Of a DNA stretch of 64,000 bases, positions 25,191 through 34,769 are shown piece by piece. Made by a program: the position numbers and the translations under genes. The notes beneath the pieces were generated by a model. The model made no database searches. It was not told the origin of the DNA and saw nothing but the letters and a program-made list of their open reading frames with translations. Position 1 is the stretch's first letter; each line of letters starts with the position of its first letter. The stretch spans positions 1,588,654 to 1,652,653 of the forward strand of contig NC_020449.1 of NCBI RefSeq assembly GCF_000146065.2, written 5' to 3'. Source of the stretch: Candidatus Cloacimonas acidaminovorans str. Evry (GTDB lineage Bacteria; Cloacimonadota; Cloacimonadia; Cloacimonadales; Cloacimonadaceae).

Positions 25191-26581
25191 TTTTCTCTCT
25201 CCATAATCATAGCCAAAAAGTCACCTTCAGCAACTTTTTCTCCTTCAACGAATGTTTCTCCGTGCATTTTTGCCAAAGACCTTTTTAGGGAAATCACTTT
25301 CAGTTCATAACGCAGTGTATCTCCAGGTAAAACAGGTTTCCGAAATTTTACATTATCAATACTAGCAAAATAAGCAACATAATTTTGAGGATTATCCATT
25401 TGATTAAGTAACATTATTCCACCTGCCTGAGCCATTCCTTCAATAATTAGAACTCCCGGCATAATAGGATGACCGGGAAAATGACCCTGGAAAAAGGGTT
25501 CGTTGATAGTAACATTTTTAATGCCTACAAGTGACTCTCCTGGAATGAATTCAATAATTTTATCTACCAGCAAAAAAGGATAGCGATGCGGTAAAATCCG
25601 CAAAATAGCATTGATATCAAAGACCACATCTTTGGATTTGTCTTTTTGGTATATCTTTTGGAGCTGGTGTTTTTTCTGTATTTGTCGCAACTTTTTCACC
25701 AGTTCCACATTGGTTTTATGTCCACTACGCGCTGCCAGAATATGCCCTTTAATAGGAACTCCCAAAAGAGCTATATCGCCAATCAAATCAACAACTTTGT
25801 GCCGGACGAATTCGTTGTAATACCTTAAAGGATGGCTGTTCAATATACCTTCTGGTGAAACAGTAATCGGTTTATGATAACCAAAAATATCCTGCAAGTG
25901 CTTCAATTCTGCTTCGCTGATATTAGGTTCGGCAATAACCAACGCATTTTCCAGAGAACCACCTTTTATTAAACCCATATTTTTCAGTTCCAGAATCTCG
26001 TTGATAAAACAAAAAGTGCGGGCTCCTGCAAAATCCTTTTCATAATTATCCAAAGAAGGCAACCAGGTATATTGCGTTCCCAGATAAGGATGTTTGTAAT
26101 CAATCATAAAGGTTATTTTCAGTTCATTGGAAGGCACAATTACAATATCCACATTATCTTCCGGAGCGGAAAAACTGATAGGCGAATCCAGCTCAAAATA
26201 TTCCCGTTCACTATCCTGTTGCACAATTCCGCATTGCCGTAAAAGATTTAAGAAAACAACGGCGGAACCATCTGCCACAGGTGCTTCAGGTCCGTTTATT
26301 TCAATGCAGATATTATCAATTCTCATTCCGGCAATGGCAGAAAGAACATGTTCAATAGTGGCTACAGTAGCGCCATTGATGCCAATTGTTGTGCCCCGGG
26401 AAATATCTACAACATGATCAATATCGGCAGGAATTTTGGGTTTTCCGGGTAAATCGGTTCGGATAAAAACAATTCCTTCATCCGCTTTTGCGGGTTTGAA
26501 TCTGATCGTGCTAATTTCTCCGGAGTGCAATCCAATTCCTGTATAAGTTGATTCTCCACCAATTGTTTGTTTGTATTCCAT
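25187..26581 (-). CDS. lpxC-fabZ: Bifunctional LpxC deacetylase / FabZ dehydratase fusion
   Basis: 464 residues. The N-terminal part (about 1-300) is the zinc deacetylase of lipid A synthesis. IEHVLSAIAGMRIDN has the metal His near 78, HKVVDLIGDIALLG has the second His and Asp, and HILAARSGHKTN has the catalytic His. The C-terminal part (about 315-464) is a hot-dog dehydratase with LPHRYPFLLVDKI (active His near 330) and IIEGMAQAGG (active Glu near 380). The fusion is known in Bacteroidetes and relatives, and couples lipid A commitment to hydroxyacyl-ACP supply. It shares one base with the lpxD stop (TAATG). Confidence 0.96.
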   Translation of the reverse strand: MEYKQTIGGESTYTGIGLHSGEISTIRFKPAKADEGIVFIRTDLPGKPKIPADIDHVVDISRGTTIGINGATVATIEHVLSAIAGMRIDNICIEINGPEAPVADGSAVVFLNLLRQCGIVQQDSEREYFELDSPISFSAPEDNVDIVIVPSNELKITFMIDYKHPYLGTQYTWLPSLDNYEKDFAGARTFCFINEILELKNMGLIKGGSLENALVIAEPNISEAELKHLQDIFGYHKPITVSPEGILNSHPLRYYNEFVRHKVVDLIGDIALLGVPIKGHILAARSGHKTNVELVKKLRQIQKKHQLQKIYQKDKSKDVVFDINAILRILPHRYPFLLVDKIIEFIPGESLVGIKNVTINEPFFQGHFPGHPIMPGVLIIEGMAQAGGIMLLNQMDNPQNYVAYFASIDNVKFRKPVLPGDTLRYELKVISLKRSLAKMHGETFVEGEKVAEGDFLAMIMEREK

Positions 26582-27630
26582 TATTTTTCTCCGTTCTCAG
26601 TTTCTTGTTTTTTTGCCTTCAGGTAAAAATGATACATTTCGGGTAAATTCTTTTGCACAGCCATAATCCGCTTTGTAAGGTTCGCCTCCAGAGCGGGATA
26701 GCCAAAATACCTTCCGTCATCGGGAATATTAGTAGAAACACCTGATTGAGCTCCAACCATAGCTCTGTTCCCTATTTGCAAGTGATCGGCAATTCCTACC
26801 TGACCTGCAAGATAAACATAATCACCTACAACGGTGCTTCCTGCCAAGCCAACTTGAGCACAAAGAATACTATGCTCTCCAATAATGCAATTATGACCAA
26901 CCTGAACCAGGTTGTCTATTTTAGTGCCATTGCCGATTATAGTGCTGCCTAAAGTAGCTCTATCAATACAACTATTAGCTCCAATTTCTACACCATCGCC
27001 AATAACAACATTTCCTACCTGCGGAATTTTTTGCTGAATGCCCTCAATTAGCATAAAACCAAAACCATCTGCGCCGATAATTACTCCGCTATGAAGAATA
27101 CAATTCCTACCGATAACGCAATCATCATAAACGCAAACATTTGGATAGAGCTTGGTGCCCGCTCCTACAGAAACATTTTTTCCCAGAGAACATCCTTCGC
27201 CAATAATCACTCCCTTGCCTAAAATACAACCACTACCGATAACAACATTGCTTCCTATTGCCACTTCTCCTTCAAAACGAACATCTTCTGCCACAATTGC
27301 TGTTGGTTGAATTGCATAAATAAAGTCCTTATTTTCCTGTTCCAGCCACCAGCTAATCAATCGCATTAGTGAATAATAGGGCTTTTGAACAAGCAGTAAA
27401 GCTCTTTCCGGAAGCTCGGAAATAAATTTCTCCGTAGTAATAATCAAGCCGGCAGAACTGGCTTTCACTTTTTCCAGAAGTTTTTCCTGCTCTAAGAAAA
27501 TAATGGTTTGTTCATCCGCTTCTTCCGGTTCGCCAACTTTACAAAGGACAGATGGTATTTTGCCTTTCAGTTCTCCCTGGCAGATTTGAGTAAGAAGTTC
27601 ACTATTTATAGGAGTGTTAAAACGCTTCAT
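26581..27630 (-). CDS. lpxD: UDP-3-O-acylglucosamine N-acyltransferase
   Basis: 349 residues. It adds the N-linked hydroxyacyl chain in the third step of lipid A synthesis. An N-terminal uridine-binding domain (about 1-100, with [11 protein letters not shown]) is followed by the beta-helix ([20 protein letters not shown] on). The catalytic-His motif is [10 protein letters not shown] near 245, followed by the LpxD-specific QVGIADH and a C-terminal helix ([13 protein letters not shown]). It overlaps ompH by four bases upstream and lpxC-fabZ by one base downstream, so translation is coupled through the cluster. Confidence 0.96.
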   Translation of the reverse strand: MKRFNTPINSELLTQICQGELKGKIPSVLCKVGEPEEADEQTIIFLEQEKLLEKVKASSAGLIITTEKFISELPERALLLVQKPYYSLMRLISWWLEQENKDFIYAIQPTAIVAEDVRFEGEVAIGSNVVIGSGCILGKGVIIGEGCSLGKNVSVGAGTKLYPNVCVYDDCVIGRNCILHSGVIIGADGFGFMLIEGIQQKIPQVGNVVIGDGVEIGANSCIDRATLGSTIIGNGTKIDNLVQVGHNCIIGEHSILCAQVGLAGSTVVGDYVYLAGQVGIADHLQIGNRAMVGAQSGVSTNIPDDGRYFGYPALEANLTKRIMAVQKNLPEMYHFYLKAKKQETENGEK

Positions 27631-28256
27631 AATTTATCCGGCTTAAATTCATCACCGAAACCCTCAGGTGGCTTAATTTCAGGAGGTATTTCACCTTCCG
27701 GTTTGGGAGGTTCTGGTGTTGTTCCTTCAGTTGGTTTTATCGTATCTTTATTCAGCTCCAGTAAAATCTGATCAGTTAAATCCAAAGCGGGAAGAGCATA
27801 AAGGACACTGCCCATACTAACATCAAAAATCATTGTGTATTTTTCGTCTTCGGCAATTTTTTTAATGAGGTTATGGATTTTCAAGGTTAAAGGATCAATA
27901 AGTTCGCGATAACGCTGTTCCGCCTTTCCCCCATCACCAAAATATTCTTCCAGAAGGCGCCCTGCTTCCGCTTTTTTGGTATCAATCCTACTTTGAGCTT
28001 CTCTTTTAGCGGCATCGTTCATCGTTAGTTTGCGGATTTCAAAATCGCGCTCCATTTGTTTGATTTCTTCATCCAGCGATTTAATTTGATTTGTCCAGTT
28101 CTGTTTATCCAACGCAAATAACCTGGCTACTTCCGCTGCTTCGTTACTATCCAAGAGCAGACGGTCGGTATTTACAAAACCAAGCTTAACGGGTTGGGCA
28201 TAAGCAAAAGCAAATAGTGCTAACAGAACTGATAGAGTTAAGATATATTTTTTCAT
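27627..28256 (-). CDS. OmpH/Skp-like periplasmic chaperone
   Basis: A 209-residue secreted protein. The start at ATG 28256 ([20 protein letters not shown] signal peptide) follows GAGGAG by 5 bases; a TTG at 28277 in the same frame is less likely. The mature part opens with the OmpH motif [12 protein letters not shown], then charged coiled-coil helices (about 45-130) and the family's C-terminal strand region ([15 protein letters not shown]). It ends with a proline-rich tail ([20 protein letters not shown]) unusual for Skp. Skp holds unfolded outer-membrane proteins in the periplasm. Sitting directly before lpxD, as in many Gram-negatives, links protein and lipid A assembly. Confidence 0.88.
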   Translation of the reverse strand: MKKYILTLSVLLALFAFAYAQPVKLGFVNTDRLLLDSNEAAEVARLFALDKQNWTNQIKSLDEEIKQMERDFEIRKLTMNDAAKREAQSRIDTKKAEAGRLLEEYFGDGGKAEQRYRELIDPLTLKIHNLIKKIAEDEKYTMIFDVSMGSVLYALPALDLTDQILLELNKDTIKPTEGTTPEPPKPEGEIPPEIKPPEGFGDEFKPDKL

Positions 28257-28286
28257 TGTTTCTCCTCTTCTGAACAAGGTATAAAG

Positions 28287-29741
28287 TTAATCCTGAAGTG
28301 GAAAAATCGGCTCCAGCATTTTAACTGCGCGAGCATCATCCACTCTTCTTACAGGAGTTGTTAAAGGAGCTTCCTTAACAAGTTCTGGATTTTCTTTGCA
28401 CTCTGCAGCAATTTCTATCATTGCAGTGGCAAAGGCATCCAAACTTTCCAGGGATTCTGTTTCTGTTGGTTCCACCATCATTGCTTCCGGAATGATGAGT
28501 GGAAAATATATAGTAGGTGCATGGAACCCTTTATCTAAAAGGCGTTTGGCTATATCCAAAGTAGTAATTCCCGATTCTTTCTTTTGCCTGGTTCCATCCA
28601 TCACAAATTCATGCATACAGGGTTCCTGATGTTCAATATGATAATATGGATTCAAGCGTTTCATAAGGTAATTGGCATTCAATATGGCATTTTCGGAAAC
28701 CCTTTGTAAACCTTCCGCTCCTAACATTTTAATATAGATATAGGCACGGATTAAAACAGCGAAATTACCATAAAAACTATGCACTTTGCCAATGGAGGTC
28801 TTTTCATTTGAAAAAGAAAGATGATAGCCCTTTTCGTCTTTAGTAATAACGGGAACAGGCAAAAAAGGCAGTAACTTCTCATTTACAGCTACAGGACCTG
28901 AACCGGGACCTCCCCCTCCATGAGGTGTGGCAAAGGTCTTATGCAAATTGAAGTGCATCAAATCAAAACCGATTTTCCCGGGCTGAACTATTCCCAAAAG
29001 GGCATTTAAGTTAGCTCCGTCCATATACATTAAGGCATCAACACTATGAATAATATCAGCTATTTCTTCAATTTGGGTTTCAAAAAGTCCCAAGGTACTG
29101 GGATTGGTAATCATAATTCCCGCTGTATTTTCATTTACCAATTCGCGCAATTTGGCAATGTTACAACGACCTTTTTCATTAGAAGCAAGTTCCACTGTTT
29201 TATAGCCCACCAAACTACAGGTGGCAGGATTAGTTCCATGCGCACTATCAGGAATGATGATTGTATCTTTATGCGTATTTCCTTTGGCTTTATGATAGGC
29301 AGAAACAATTTTGATACCGGTAAATTCACCTTGAGCTCCGGCAGAGGGTTGTAATGTAACACCTGCCATTCCAGCAATTTCAGCCAGGTCTTTTTGGAGT
29401 TCATACATCAGTTCCAAAGCGCCTTGCAGTGTTTCTTCCGGCTGATAAGGATGCAAAGAAGTAAAAGCTGAATCCCTAATTAGGGTTTCGTGAAGCTTGG
29501 GATTATACTTCATTGTGCAACTGCCCAAAGGATATAAACCCTTTTCTATAAAATGATTTTTCTGGGAAAGAGTAATATAATGCCGCATCACATCCAGTTC
29601 GCTGACTTCGGGTAGACGAGCTTTTTTGGTTCTTAGCATTGTTTCCGGAAACATTGTTGCCACAGGAATATCTATTTCCCGCTTGGGTAAAGTTACCCCT
29701 TTTCTGCCGTCAGTGCTATGTTCAAAAATGGTTTTGCTCAT
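28287..29741 (-). CDS. gcvPB: Glycine dehydrogenase (decarboxylating) subunit 2
   Basis: 484 residues, the PLP-bearing half of the two-subunit P-protein of the glycine cleavage system. It decarboxylates glycine and passes the aminomethyl group to lipoyl-GcvH. The PLP lysine lies in NLHKTFATPHGGGGPGSG near residue 266. Other landmarks are SCTMKYNP, TLQPSAGAQGE and DSAHGTNPA. It overlaps gcvPA by four bases. The ompH start lies 30 bases downstream, so the lipid A cluster may be co-transcribed. gcvH and gcvT are not in the window. Confidence 0.96.
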   Translation of the reverse strand: MSKTIFEHSTDGRKGVTLPKREIDIPVATMFPETMLRTKKARLPEVSELDVMRHYITLSQKNHFIEKGLYPLGSCTMKYNPKLHETLIRDSAFTSLHPYQPEETLQGALELMYELQKDLAEIAGMAGVTLQPSAGAQGEFTGIKIVSAYHKAKGNTHKDTIIIPDSAHGTNPATCSLVGYKTVELASNEKGRCNIAKLRELVNENTAGIMITNPSTLGLFETQIEEIADIIHSVDALMYMDGANLNALLGIVQPGKIGFDLMHFNLHKTFATPHGGGGPGSGPVAVNEKLLPFLPVPVITKDEKGYHLSFSNEKTSIGKVHSFYGNFAVLIRAYIYIKMLGAEGLQRVSENAILNANYLMKRLNPYYHIEHQEPCMHEFVMDGTRQKKESGITTLDIAKRLLDKGFHAPTIYFPLIIPEAMMVEPTETESLESLDAFATAMIEIAAECKENPELVKEAPLTTPVRRVDDARAVKMLEPIFPLQD

Positions 29742-31081
29742 TTTACAACCTCCCGCATTGCTTGGACGAAACTGTCAATTTCTGCTTTGGTTTTCTTTTC
29801 CGTTACGGCAATCATCAGTTCATCAGGTTTTCCGTAAGGAGCAAGGTCAATCCCAGCATAGATATTCTCAGATAATAGAGCTTTAATTATTTCTTCCGCT
29901 TTCTTCGGAGTTTTAAGCACAAATTCTTTGAAGAAATATGTCTTTGGATAGGCAAGAGCCAAACCGGGGATTTTACAGAGTTCGTTTGCCGTATAATGTG
30001 CTTTTTGAGCGGATTGAGTGGCTATTTCAACAAGACCTTCTTTCCCTAATAAACATAAATAAACCACTGCTGACAAAGTGCAAAGCGATTCATTGGAACA
30101 GATATTGGAAGTGGCTTTTGCCCGACGGATATGTTGCTCTCTTGCCTGCAGAGTTAAAACATAAGCTTTTTTACCATCCTTATCTATGGTTCCGCCAACA
30201 ATTCTACCAGGCATTAAACGAGCCATATCCAGTTTAGTAGCAAAAAAACCAAAGAGCGGACCCCCAAAAAACATATTATTGCCAAGCGCCTGACCTTCTC
30301 CAACTGCAATATCTGCATTATATTCTGCAGGAGGCATAAGGATAGCTAAGGAAACAGGATCAGCACAGGCAATAAGTAAACATTTAGGGTTTTTATGCAC
30401 GATACTTTCAATTGCCTTGGCATCCTCTATGTTGCCATAAAAATTAGGGGTCTGAATAACTACACTGCCAATTGTATCATTTAGCATACTTGCTAAGGCA
30501 GATAAATCCGTTACTCCATCTTTTTCGGGAGCAAATAAAAGTTCAATTCCATTACCTTCAGTATAGGCCTTAATTAATTGAACATAATTCGGATTTAAGG
30601 TTGCAGGCAAAATGGCTTTGGTTAAATGATTTTTACGCACAGCCATTAAAATTGCTTCCGCTATTGAGCTTGCGCCATCATACATTCCAGCATTGGCAAT
30701 TTCCATCCCTGTAAGTTCACAAATCAAGGTCTGATATTCAAATATATACTGAAGTGTGCCCTGGCTAACTTCTGCCTGATAAGGAGTGTAGGCAGTAAGA
30801 AATTCGGGACGGGAAACAATTGTCTCTATTGCAGAAGGGACAAAATGATCGTAAATTCCACCGCCTAAAAAGGAATTTACCTTTTCGCAGGAAATATTTT
30901 TGCCCTTTTTGGCTTGGATATTTTTAGTTATTTCCAGTTCAGAAAGGGGCTCAGATAGGGTAAGCGGTTTTTTCATTCTTAATTCTTCGGGAATTGCGGT
31001 AAGCAAATCCTCAAATTTGTTTACGCCGATTGTCTTCAGGATTTTTTGCCTATCTCTTTCAGTATTAGATATATAGGGCAT
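29738..31081 (-). CDS. gcvPA: Glycine dehydrogenase (decarboxylating) subunit 1
   Basis: 447 residues, the non-PLP half of the split P-protein: FLGGGIYDHFVPS, TPYQAEVSQGTLQ and GMEIANAGMYDGASS are family signatures. It forms an alpha2-beta2 complex with the product of gcvPB. AAGGAG is 6 bases before the ATG. Upstream on the minus strand I see TTGACA near 31150 without a convincing -10, and I found no glycine riboswitch features. A two-subunit enzyme is common in anaerobes and thermophiles. The pathway can run either way: glycine fermentation or synthesis. Confidence 0.96.
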   Translation of the reverse strand: MPYISNTERDRQKILKTIGVNKFEDLLTAIPEELRMKKPLTLSEPLSELEITKNIQAKKGKNISCEKVNSFLGGGIYDHFVPSAIETIVSRPEFLTAYTPYQAEVSQGTLQYIFEYQTLICELTGMEIANAGMYDGASSIAEAILMAVRKNHLTKAILPATLNPNYVQLIKAYTEGNGIELLFAPEKDGVTDLSALASMLNDTIGSVVIQTPNFYGNIEDAKAIESIVHKNPKCLLIACADPVSLAILMPPAEYNADIAVGEGQALGNNMFFGGPLFGFFATKLDMARLMPGRIVGGTIDKDGKKAYVLTLQAREQHIRRAKATSNICSNESLCTLSAVVYLCLLGKEGLVEIATQSAQKAHYTANELCKIPGLALAYPKTYFFKEFVLKTPKKAEEIIKALLSENIYAGIDLAPYGKPDELMIAVTEKKTKAEIDSFVQAMREVVK

Positions 31082-31205
31082 TATTGCTCCTTGTGTTAAT
31101 TACATTTCTTTCTATTCTTTACTTGAAAATTAAAAGCGTTGAATATGTCAATTGCTTTTTAGAATGCTATTATATCAGCAACGCCGAGAGCAAAGGGCAG
31201 AGGGC

Positions 31206-31272
31206 CTCTAAACCCTCTAAACCTTCTCAACCATCTCAACCCTCTAAACCTTCTCAACTCTCTAAACCCTCT
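31206..31272 (+). repeat. Family D 9-bp minisatellite without a family C partner
   Basis: About seven CTAAACCCT/CTCAACCAT units lie between the divergent gcvPA promoter region and the 3' end of the metalloprotease gene. The sequence before it (AGAGCAAAGGGCAGAGGG) resembles 34470-34500. Confidence 0.75.
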
Positions 31273-31292
31273 TTAATTTTATATTCTTCATT

Positions 31293-32682
31293 TTACATTC
31301 CCTTCAGTTTCAGCAGTTTTGTTGTAACAATCTTTCCGTTTGTTTCCAGACGGCAAAAGTATAATCCGCTACCGACTTTATTTCCTGAAGAATCCTTTCC
31401 GTTCCATTCCAGTTCATAATTTCCGGCTTTTTTATTTTCCGCCTGCAGAGTTGTAACTTTCTGACCTTTAATATTGTAAATGGATAGATTTACTTTACTG
31501 CTTTCGGGCAGGGAATATTTGATTTTATTGGTTTCGGTAAAGGGATTGGGGTAGCTGGAAAGAGATAAATTTACAGCAGGAATACAAGGATCATCGGAAG
31601 CAACATTAGGTTTTTGTAAAAGCAATTCTATTCCTGCAGAGCCAACAACGCCTCTACCTAAAGCATCAGTCCATATTCTATTGGGCTCTGTAATCCAGCT
31701 GTGACCACAGGAGGCATTTTGGTCAAAACAGATATTTTGATATTCAAAAAGGTCTAATATTACGGCAATCTGACCTGAAATGCTTGTTGTATCAGATATT
31801 GTGTATACAAAGTTGGGATCATAACCAGTATTAAAAATATAACCGATGCTCAATAAAACCTGTTCCGTAATTGCTCCATTGGCAAAACGATTTATTTGAG
31901 CAACAACAAGTCCCGGAATATCAGGTTCTCCCCAGGGATCAGGAGTTATCTTAAAACGAAGACCTTTTACAAGGTATTCCTGAGTTCCCAAATCCATATT
32001 TACGGCAACTTTTATGGGAATAGCACCCCGAGAGTATTCTGTCCAAAGCGGTTCAGGAGAAATCCAGGAAAACCAATTTTGCAGGTTAGGATCAATTATC
32101 CGGTAATAAACATTCAGGTTTGTAGTCAGATTGGAAGCAGAAAAAGCGGTTATTCCTATATTATGAACTCCTGCAGTTAAAAGGTTACCATTAATTTCAC
32201 CGGAAAAAGGTTCGCTATCTGCCGTATAAACTAAAACACCATCAAGCGTATATTCCACTCTTAACAAAGCGTTTGCGGGATCAGTTATCTGGAGATTTAG
32301 CTGAATTGTTTCCGCTGGTAAAATAGAACCACTGGCAGGAGATATAGAACTAATTACAGGAGCCATTGATTCAGTTGGTGAAGCCAGAGTAAAACTAATG
32401 GTTTCTCCTGCAGAAGTGATATTTTTGAGATTTATCGGAAAAGTGTTTCCATTATTTAAAAAGGACTGAGGATTGGTATAAACATTAAAGGCAGTTCTAT
32501 AATTATCAGCGCTGAAAGGGGCTTCAGCAACCAATCCATTATGGGTTAAAGTTCCATTGGGTCTATAAACATAAATTCCCTCAGGGGGTCCATCAGCATT
32601 GCCTTCAAACCTTTGATCAATTCTATAAATCAATAGTCCCGAGCCGGGTAATTTCTCTTCAAAAACATCACTCCCCTTTTTT
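31293..32682 (-). pseudogene. M6-family secreted metalloprotease, C-terminal part with sorting domain (after frameshift)
   Basis: This frame continues the protease from GSDVFEEKLPGSGLLIYRID, finishing the catalytic domain (about 80 residues). It then carries Ig-like modules (ISSISPASGSILPAETIQL) and a FlgD/Por-type C-terminal sorting domain (SSYPNPFTETNKIKYSLPE..., SSGNKVGSGLYFCRL, final KLLKLKGM). It has no start of its own at the natural boundary. The break is in an A6-G4 homopolymer run (32673-32682); removing one base would fuse both parts into one protein of about 860 residues. Confidence 0.8.
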
Positions 32683-33873
32683 CCGGTATTCAAACACAAG
32701 AAATTCATAATTGGAGCCGGGAATAGGATACATATACACATTATTGGTTGGAGATGTAACAGGATTTAAGGTATAGGTATTACCAATTTGAGCAAGCGGA
32801 AGAGAACTAATCCATTGACCATAAAAATATTTCATAAACATACATATATGACCTTCCCCACTTTCCATTATATCCCAACAACCAACCGGAGTTAAGCCAT
32901 CATATTCATAATGATAAAGGTCTGGAGCGCCAACACTATGAAACATTTCATGACAAAGAGTAGTTACATCGTTTTGGTCTTCCGGCTGAAATGTATAATC
33001 CTGAATCCGTTTATTGCGTATAGAAACATTATGGCTAAACAAAACCCAGCGGTGTGCCCATAAAAGATCAGACCAGGCAGAATGAGGTCCCCGAATAATA
33101 AAACAGACATTATCCACGCGTCCATCATTATCAGCATCAATATTTAAAGAGGCAGGAACTTGAGAGGCAACAGCATAAACAGCATTCATAAGTAAGTTGT
33201 GTTCTCTATATGTTCTTGTATCATCATCAATATAACCATTAGGATTGGTAACTGCATTATAGGGAAGATAATAACTACGGGGATGAGTATCCTGATAAGA
33301 AAGATTAATTATATCCGCACAGGCAGGATAGTGATAAGTCATAAATTGCAGTTGATTGTAACTAACTTTCTGAAAATAGCTCCGTAAGCTGACTGCATTA
33401 TCTCCAACTTCATTAAAACGGGCATTATATACCGAGCGGGGAATTTCAAATTCGGTTTGATCACTGAAGCGGATATAGATGCATAAATTGTTTACATTCC
33501 CGATATTGGGTCCGCGTTCATTTCTTCTTTTTTGCGCATTCATAAAATCAATTTTTCTCTGCCTTGCTTCCCTGGAAATATTGATATGGGGAATTAAACC
33601 ATAAGCAGAAGGGTCAATTGTGCCATAACGATAGGCAGAAGGAACAGGTTCACCTTTTTCCAAAATCGTATAATAGTAATAGCCGTCAACAGGACTTTGG
33701 ATAATCGTGTAGCCGTTGGCATCGTGTAAACGGTTGGCATATTCATCACCACTGGCAAAAAGGTTTAAAACGGAACCATCAGGTTGAGTGACAGAAGAAG
33801 GAATATTCCAAAAAGGAGCCCCGAAACTTAAAAGGGGAAATATACTTACCAAGATACACAGATATTTTTTCAT
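32668..33873 (-). CDS. M6-family secreted metalloprotease, N-terminal catalytic part (frameshifted gene)
   Basis: 401 residues ending prematurely at TGA (32668-32670) just after VFEYRKKGE. A signal peptide (MKKYLCILVSIFPLLSFG) leads into a propeptide-like region and the immune-inhibitor-A/M6 catalytic domain. The zinc site is HEMFHSVGAPD (near 306), with the downstream WDIMESG turn. The remainder, including the Ig modules and sorting domain, is in the next frame. Without it the product would be secreted but neither anchored nor complete. The start at 33873 has AAGGAGA upstream. The cause may be a sequencing error in a homopolymer, a real pseudogene, or a phase-variable tract. Confidence 0.85.
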   Translation of the reverse strand: MKKYLCILVSIFPLLSFGAPFWNIPSSVTQPDGSVLNLFASGDEYANRLHDANGYTIIQSPVDGYYYYTILEKGEPVPSAYRYGTIDPSAYGLIPHINISREARQRKIDFMNAQKRRNERGPNIGNVNNLCIYIRFSDQTEFEIPRSVYNARFNEVGDNAVSLRSYFQKVSYNQLQFMTYHYPACADIINLSYQDTHPRSYYLPYNAVTNPNGYIDDDTRTYREHNLLMNAVYAVASQVPASLNIDADNDGRVDNVCFIIRGPHSAWSDLLWAHRWVLFSHNVSIRNKRIQDYTFQPEDQNDVTTLCHEMFHSVGAPDLYHYEYDGLTPVGCWDIMESGEGHICMFMKYFYGQWISSLPLAQIGNTYTLNPVTSPTNNVYMYPIPGSNYEFLVFEYRKKGE

Positions 33874-34229
33874 TTTTATCTCCTTATGTATAAATAAAGC
33901 AATTATTATACCTATTGAAGGATAAAATCAAGAGTTCAAGAGATTTTGGGGTCTTGAGGTCGGGAAGTCATTAAGTTAAGAGGGTATGAAGTCCAGGAGT
34001 AAATAAATAGAGAAGTTTATAGAAAAAGAAGTAGCAGGGATGTTATCTTTTCCGGAACTGGGCAATTTTAATTCCGCATTTATTTGGTCATTATCTTATT
34101 TTATGGATGAAAAGTCCTTTGTCAATTCTGCAAAAGCAGTAATTCATATAGTGTCATAAAACATTTATGCATTTTCAAACAGAAATTTATAATAGTTTTC
34201 ACTTGCTTTCTTGAAGGTGTAAAAACTAT

Positions 34230-34314
34230 GTAACAATTAAGTAACAATTCCGTAACGAGACAACGGAAGTGTTACGGAAGTGTTACAGAAGTGTTACGGA
34301 AGTGTTACGGAGTC
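34230..34314. repeat. Family G hairpin of eight 11-bp units, copy 1
   Basis: It divides exactly into GTAACAATTAA, GTAACAATTCC, GTAACGAGACA, four units of the form ACGGAAGTGTT (one reading ACAGAAGTGTT) and ACGGAGTCAAG. GTAACAATTCCGTAAC pairs with GTTACGGAAGTGTTAC with one mismatch. An inverted copy is at 63649-63718. Confidence 0.88.
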
Positions 34315-34357
34315 AAGTAGGAAGGCATTAAAATATAAGAGGTTATACATCTAATTT

Positions 34358-34412
34358 TAACCCAAATAATGCAGTTGAGGAAAAATGGGTTGGCAAATTC
34401 CGATTTGCCATA
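34358..34412. repeat. Half copy of family F
   Basis: AACCCAAATAATGCAGTTGA, then GGAAAAATGGGTTGGCAAA and GATTTGCCA, match the left arm and loop of the full copy at 24263. It runs directly into a family C element. Confidence 0.7.
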
Positions 34413-34418
34413 ATTTTC

Positions 34419-34469
34419 CGAGGGGCTTACGCACCCTTCTACATTATTGTGTCGCCCTGAAGGGCTTTT
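34419..34469 (+). repeat. Family C element
   Basis: CGAGGGGCTTACGCACCC, TCTACATTATTGTG, then TCGCCCTGAAGGGC and TTTT. Confidence 0.85.
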
Positions 34470-34517
34470 AGCAGAGGGCTAAGAGCGAAGAGCAGAGAGT
34501 TTTTTCCCCATTTGTAA

Positions 34518-34654
34518 CGAGGGGCTTACGCACCCATCGCTATAGAAGTTTCGCCCTTCGGGCTTTTTGGAATCTCAACTTTCTCAACTCTCTAAACCCT
34601 CTCAACCTTCTAAACCTTCTCAACTTTCTCAACCCTCTCAACCTTCTAAACTCT
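34518..34654 (+). repeat. Family C element followed by 9-bp minisatellite D
   Basis: The C part is at 34518-34567, with CTATAGAAGTT in place of CTATCATTGTG. The linker TTGGAAT is followed by about nine CTCAACTTT/CTAAACCCT units. Confidence 0.85.
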
Positions 34655-34710
34655 TTTTTGCGATTGGTTAACAAGGATGCCAACCTTCCGAAAAATAAAG
34701 CTCTTCCGGC

Positions 34711-34741
34711 TATAAAAAAGCGGAGGAACAATATCCTCCGC
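34711..34741 (-). terminator. Rho-independent terminator of the pilus operon
   Basis: On the minus strand, GCGGAGGA pairs perfectly with TCCTCCGC across a six-base loop, followed by TTTTTTATA. It lies 29 bases after the pilC stop. Confidence 0.92.
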
Positions 34742-34769
34742 ATATAAAATATTTTTATATTTTCTTAAC

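Larger units (their letters stand above)
33874..34769. other. Gene-free stretch of repeats ahead of the pilus operon's 3' end
   Basis: No gene is visible. 33940-33975 is a short GGTCTTGAGG-type array. The listed repeats (families G, F, C and D) fill 34230-34654, and the pilus operon terminator is at 34711-34741. Bases 34020-34200 are AT-rich with nothing recognised. Confidence 0.7.

Noticed and set aside
24417-31081. Separate lpxC and fabZ genes broken by missing stop
   Set aside because: The fusion is known in Bacteroidetes-type bacteria and both active sites are intact, so it is a genuine bifunctional gene.
31082-31205. Glycine riboswitch upstream of gcvPA
   Set aside because: The leader is short and AT-rich and shows none of the conserved aptamer stems I would expect.
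34540-34743. Arginine-rich 67-residue frame on the minus strand
   Set aside because: It is the complement of a minisatellite and runs into the pilus operon terminator.
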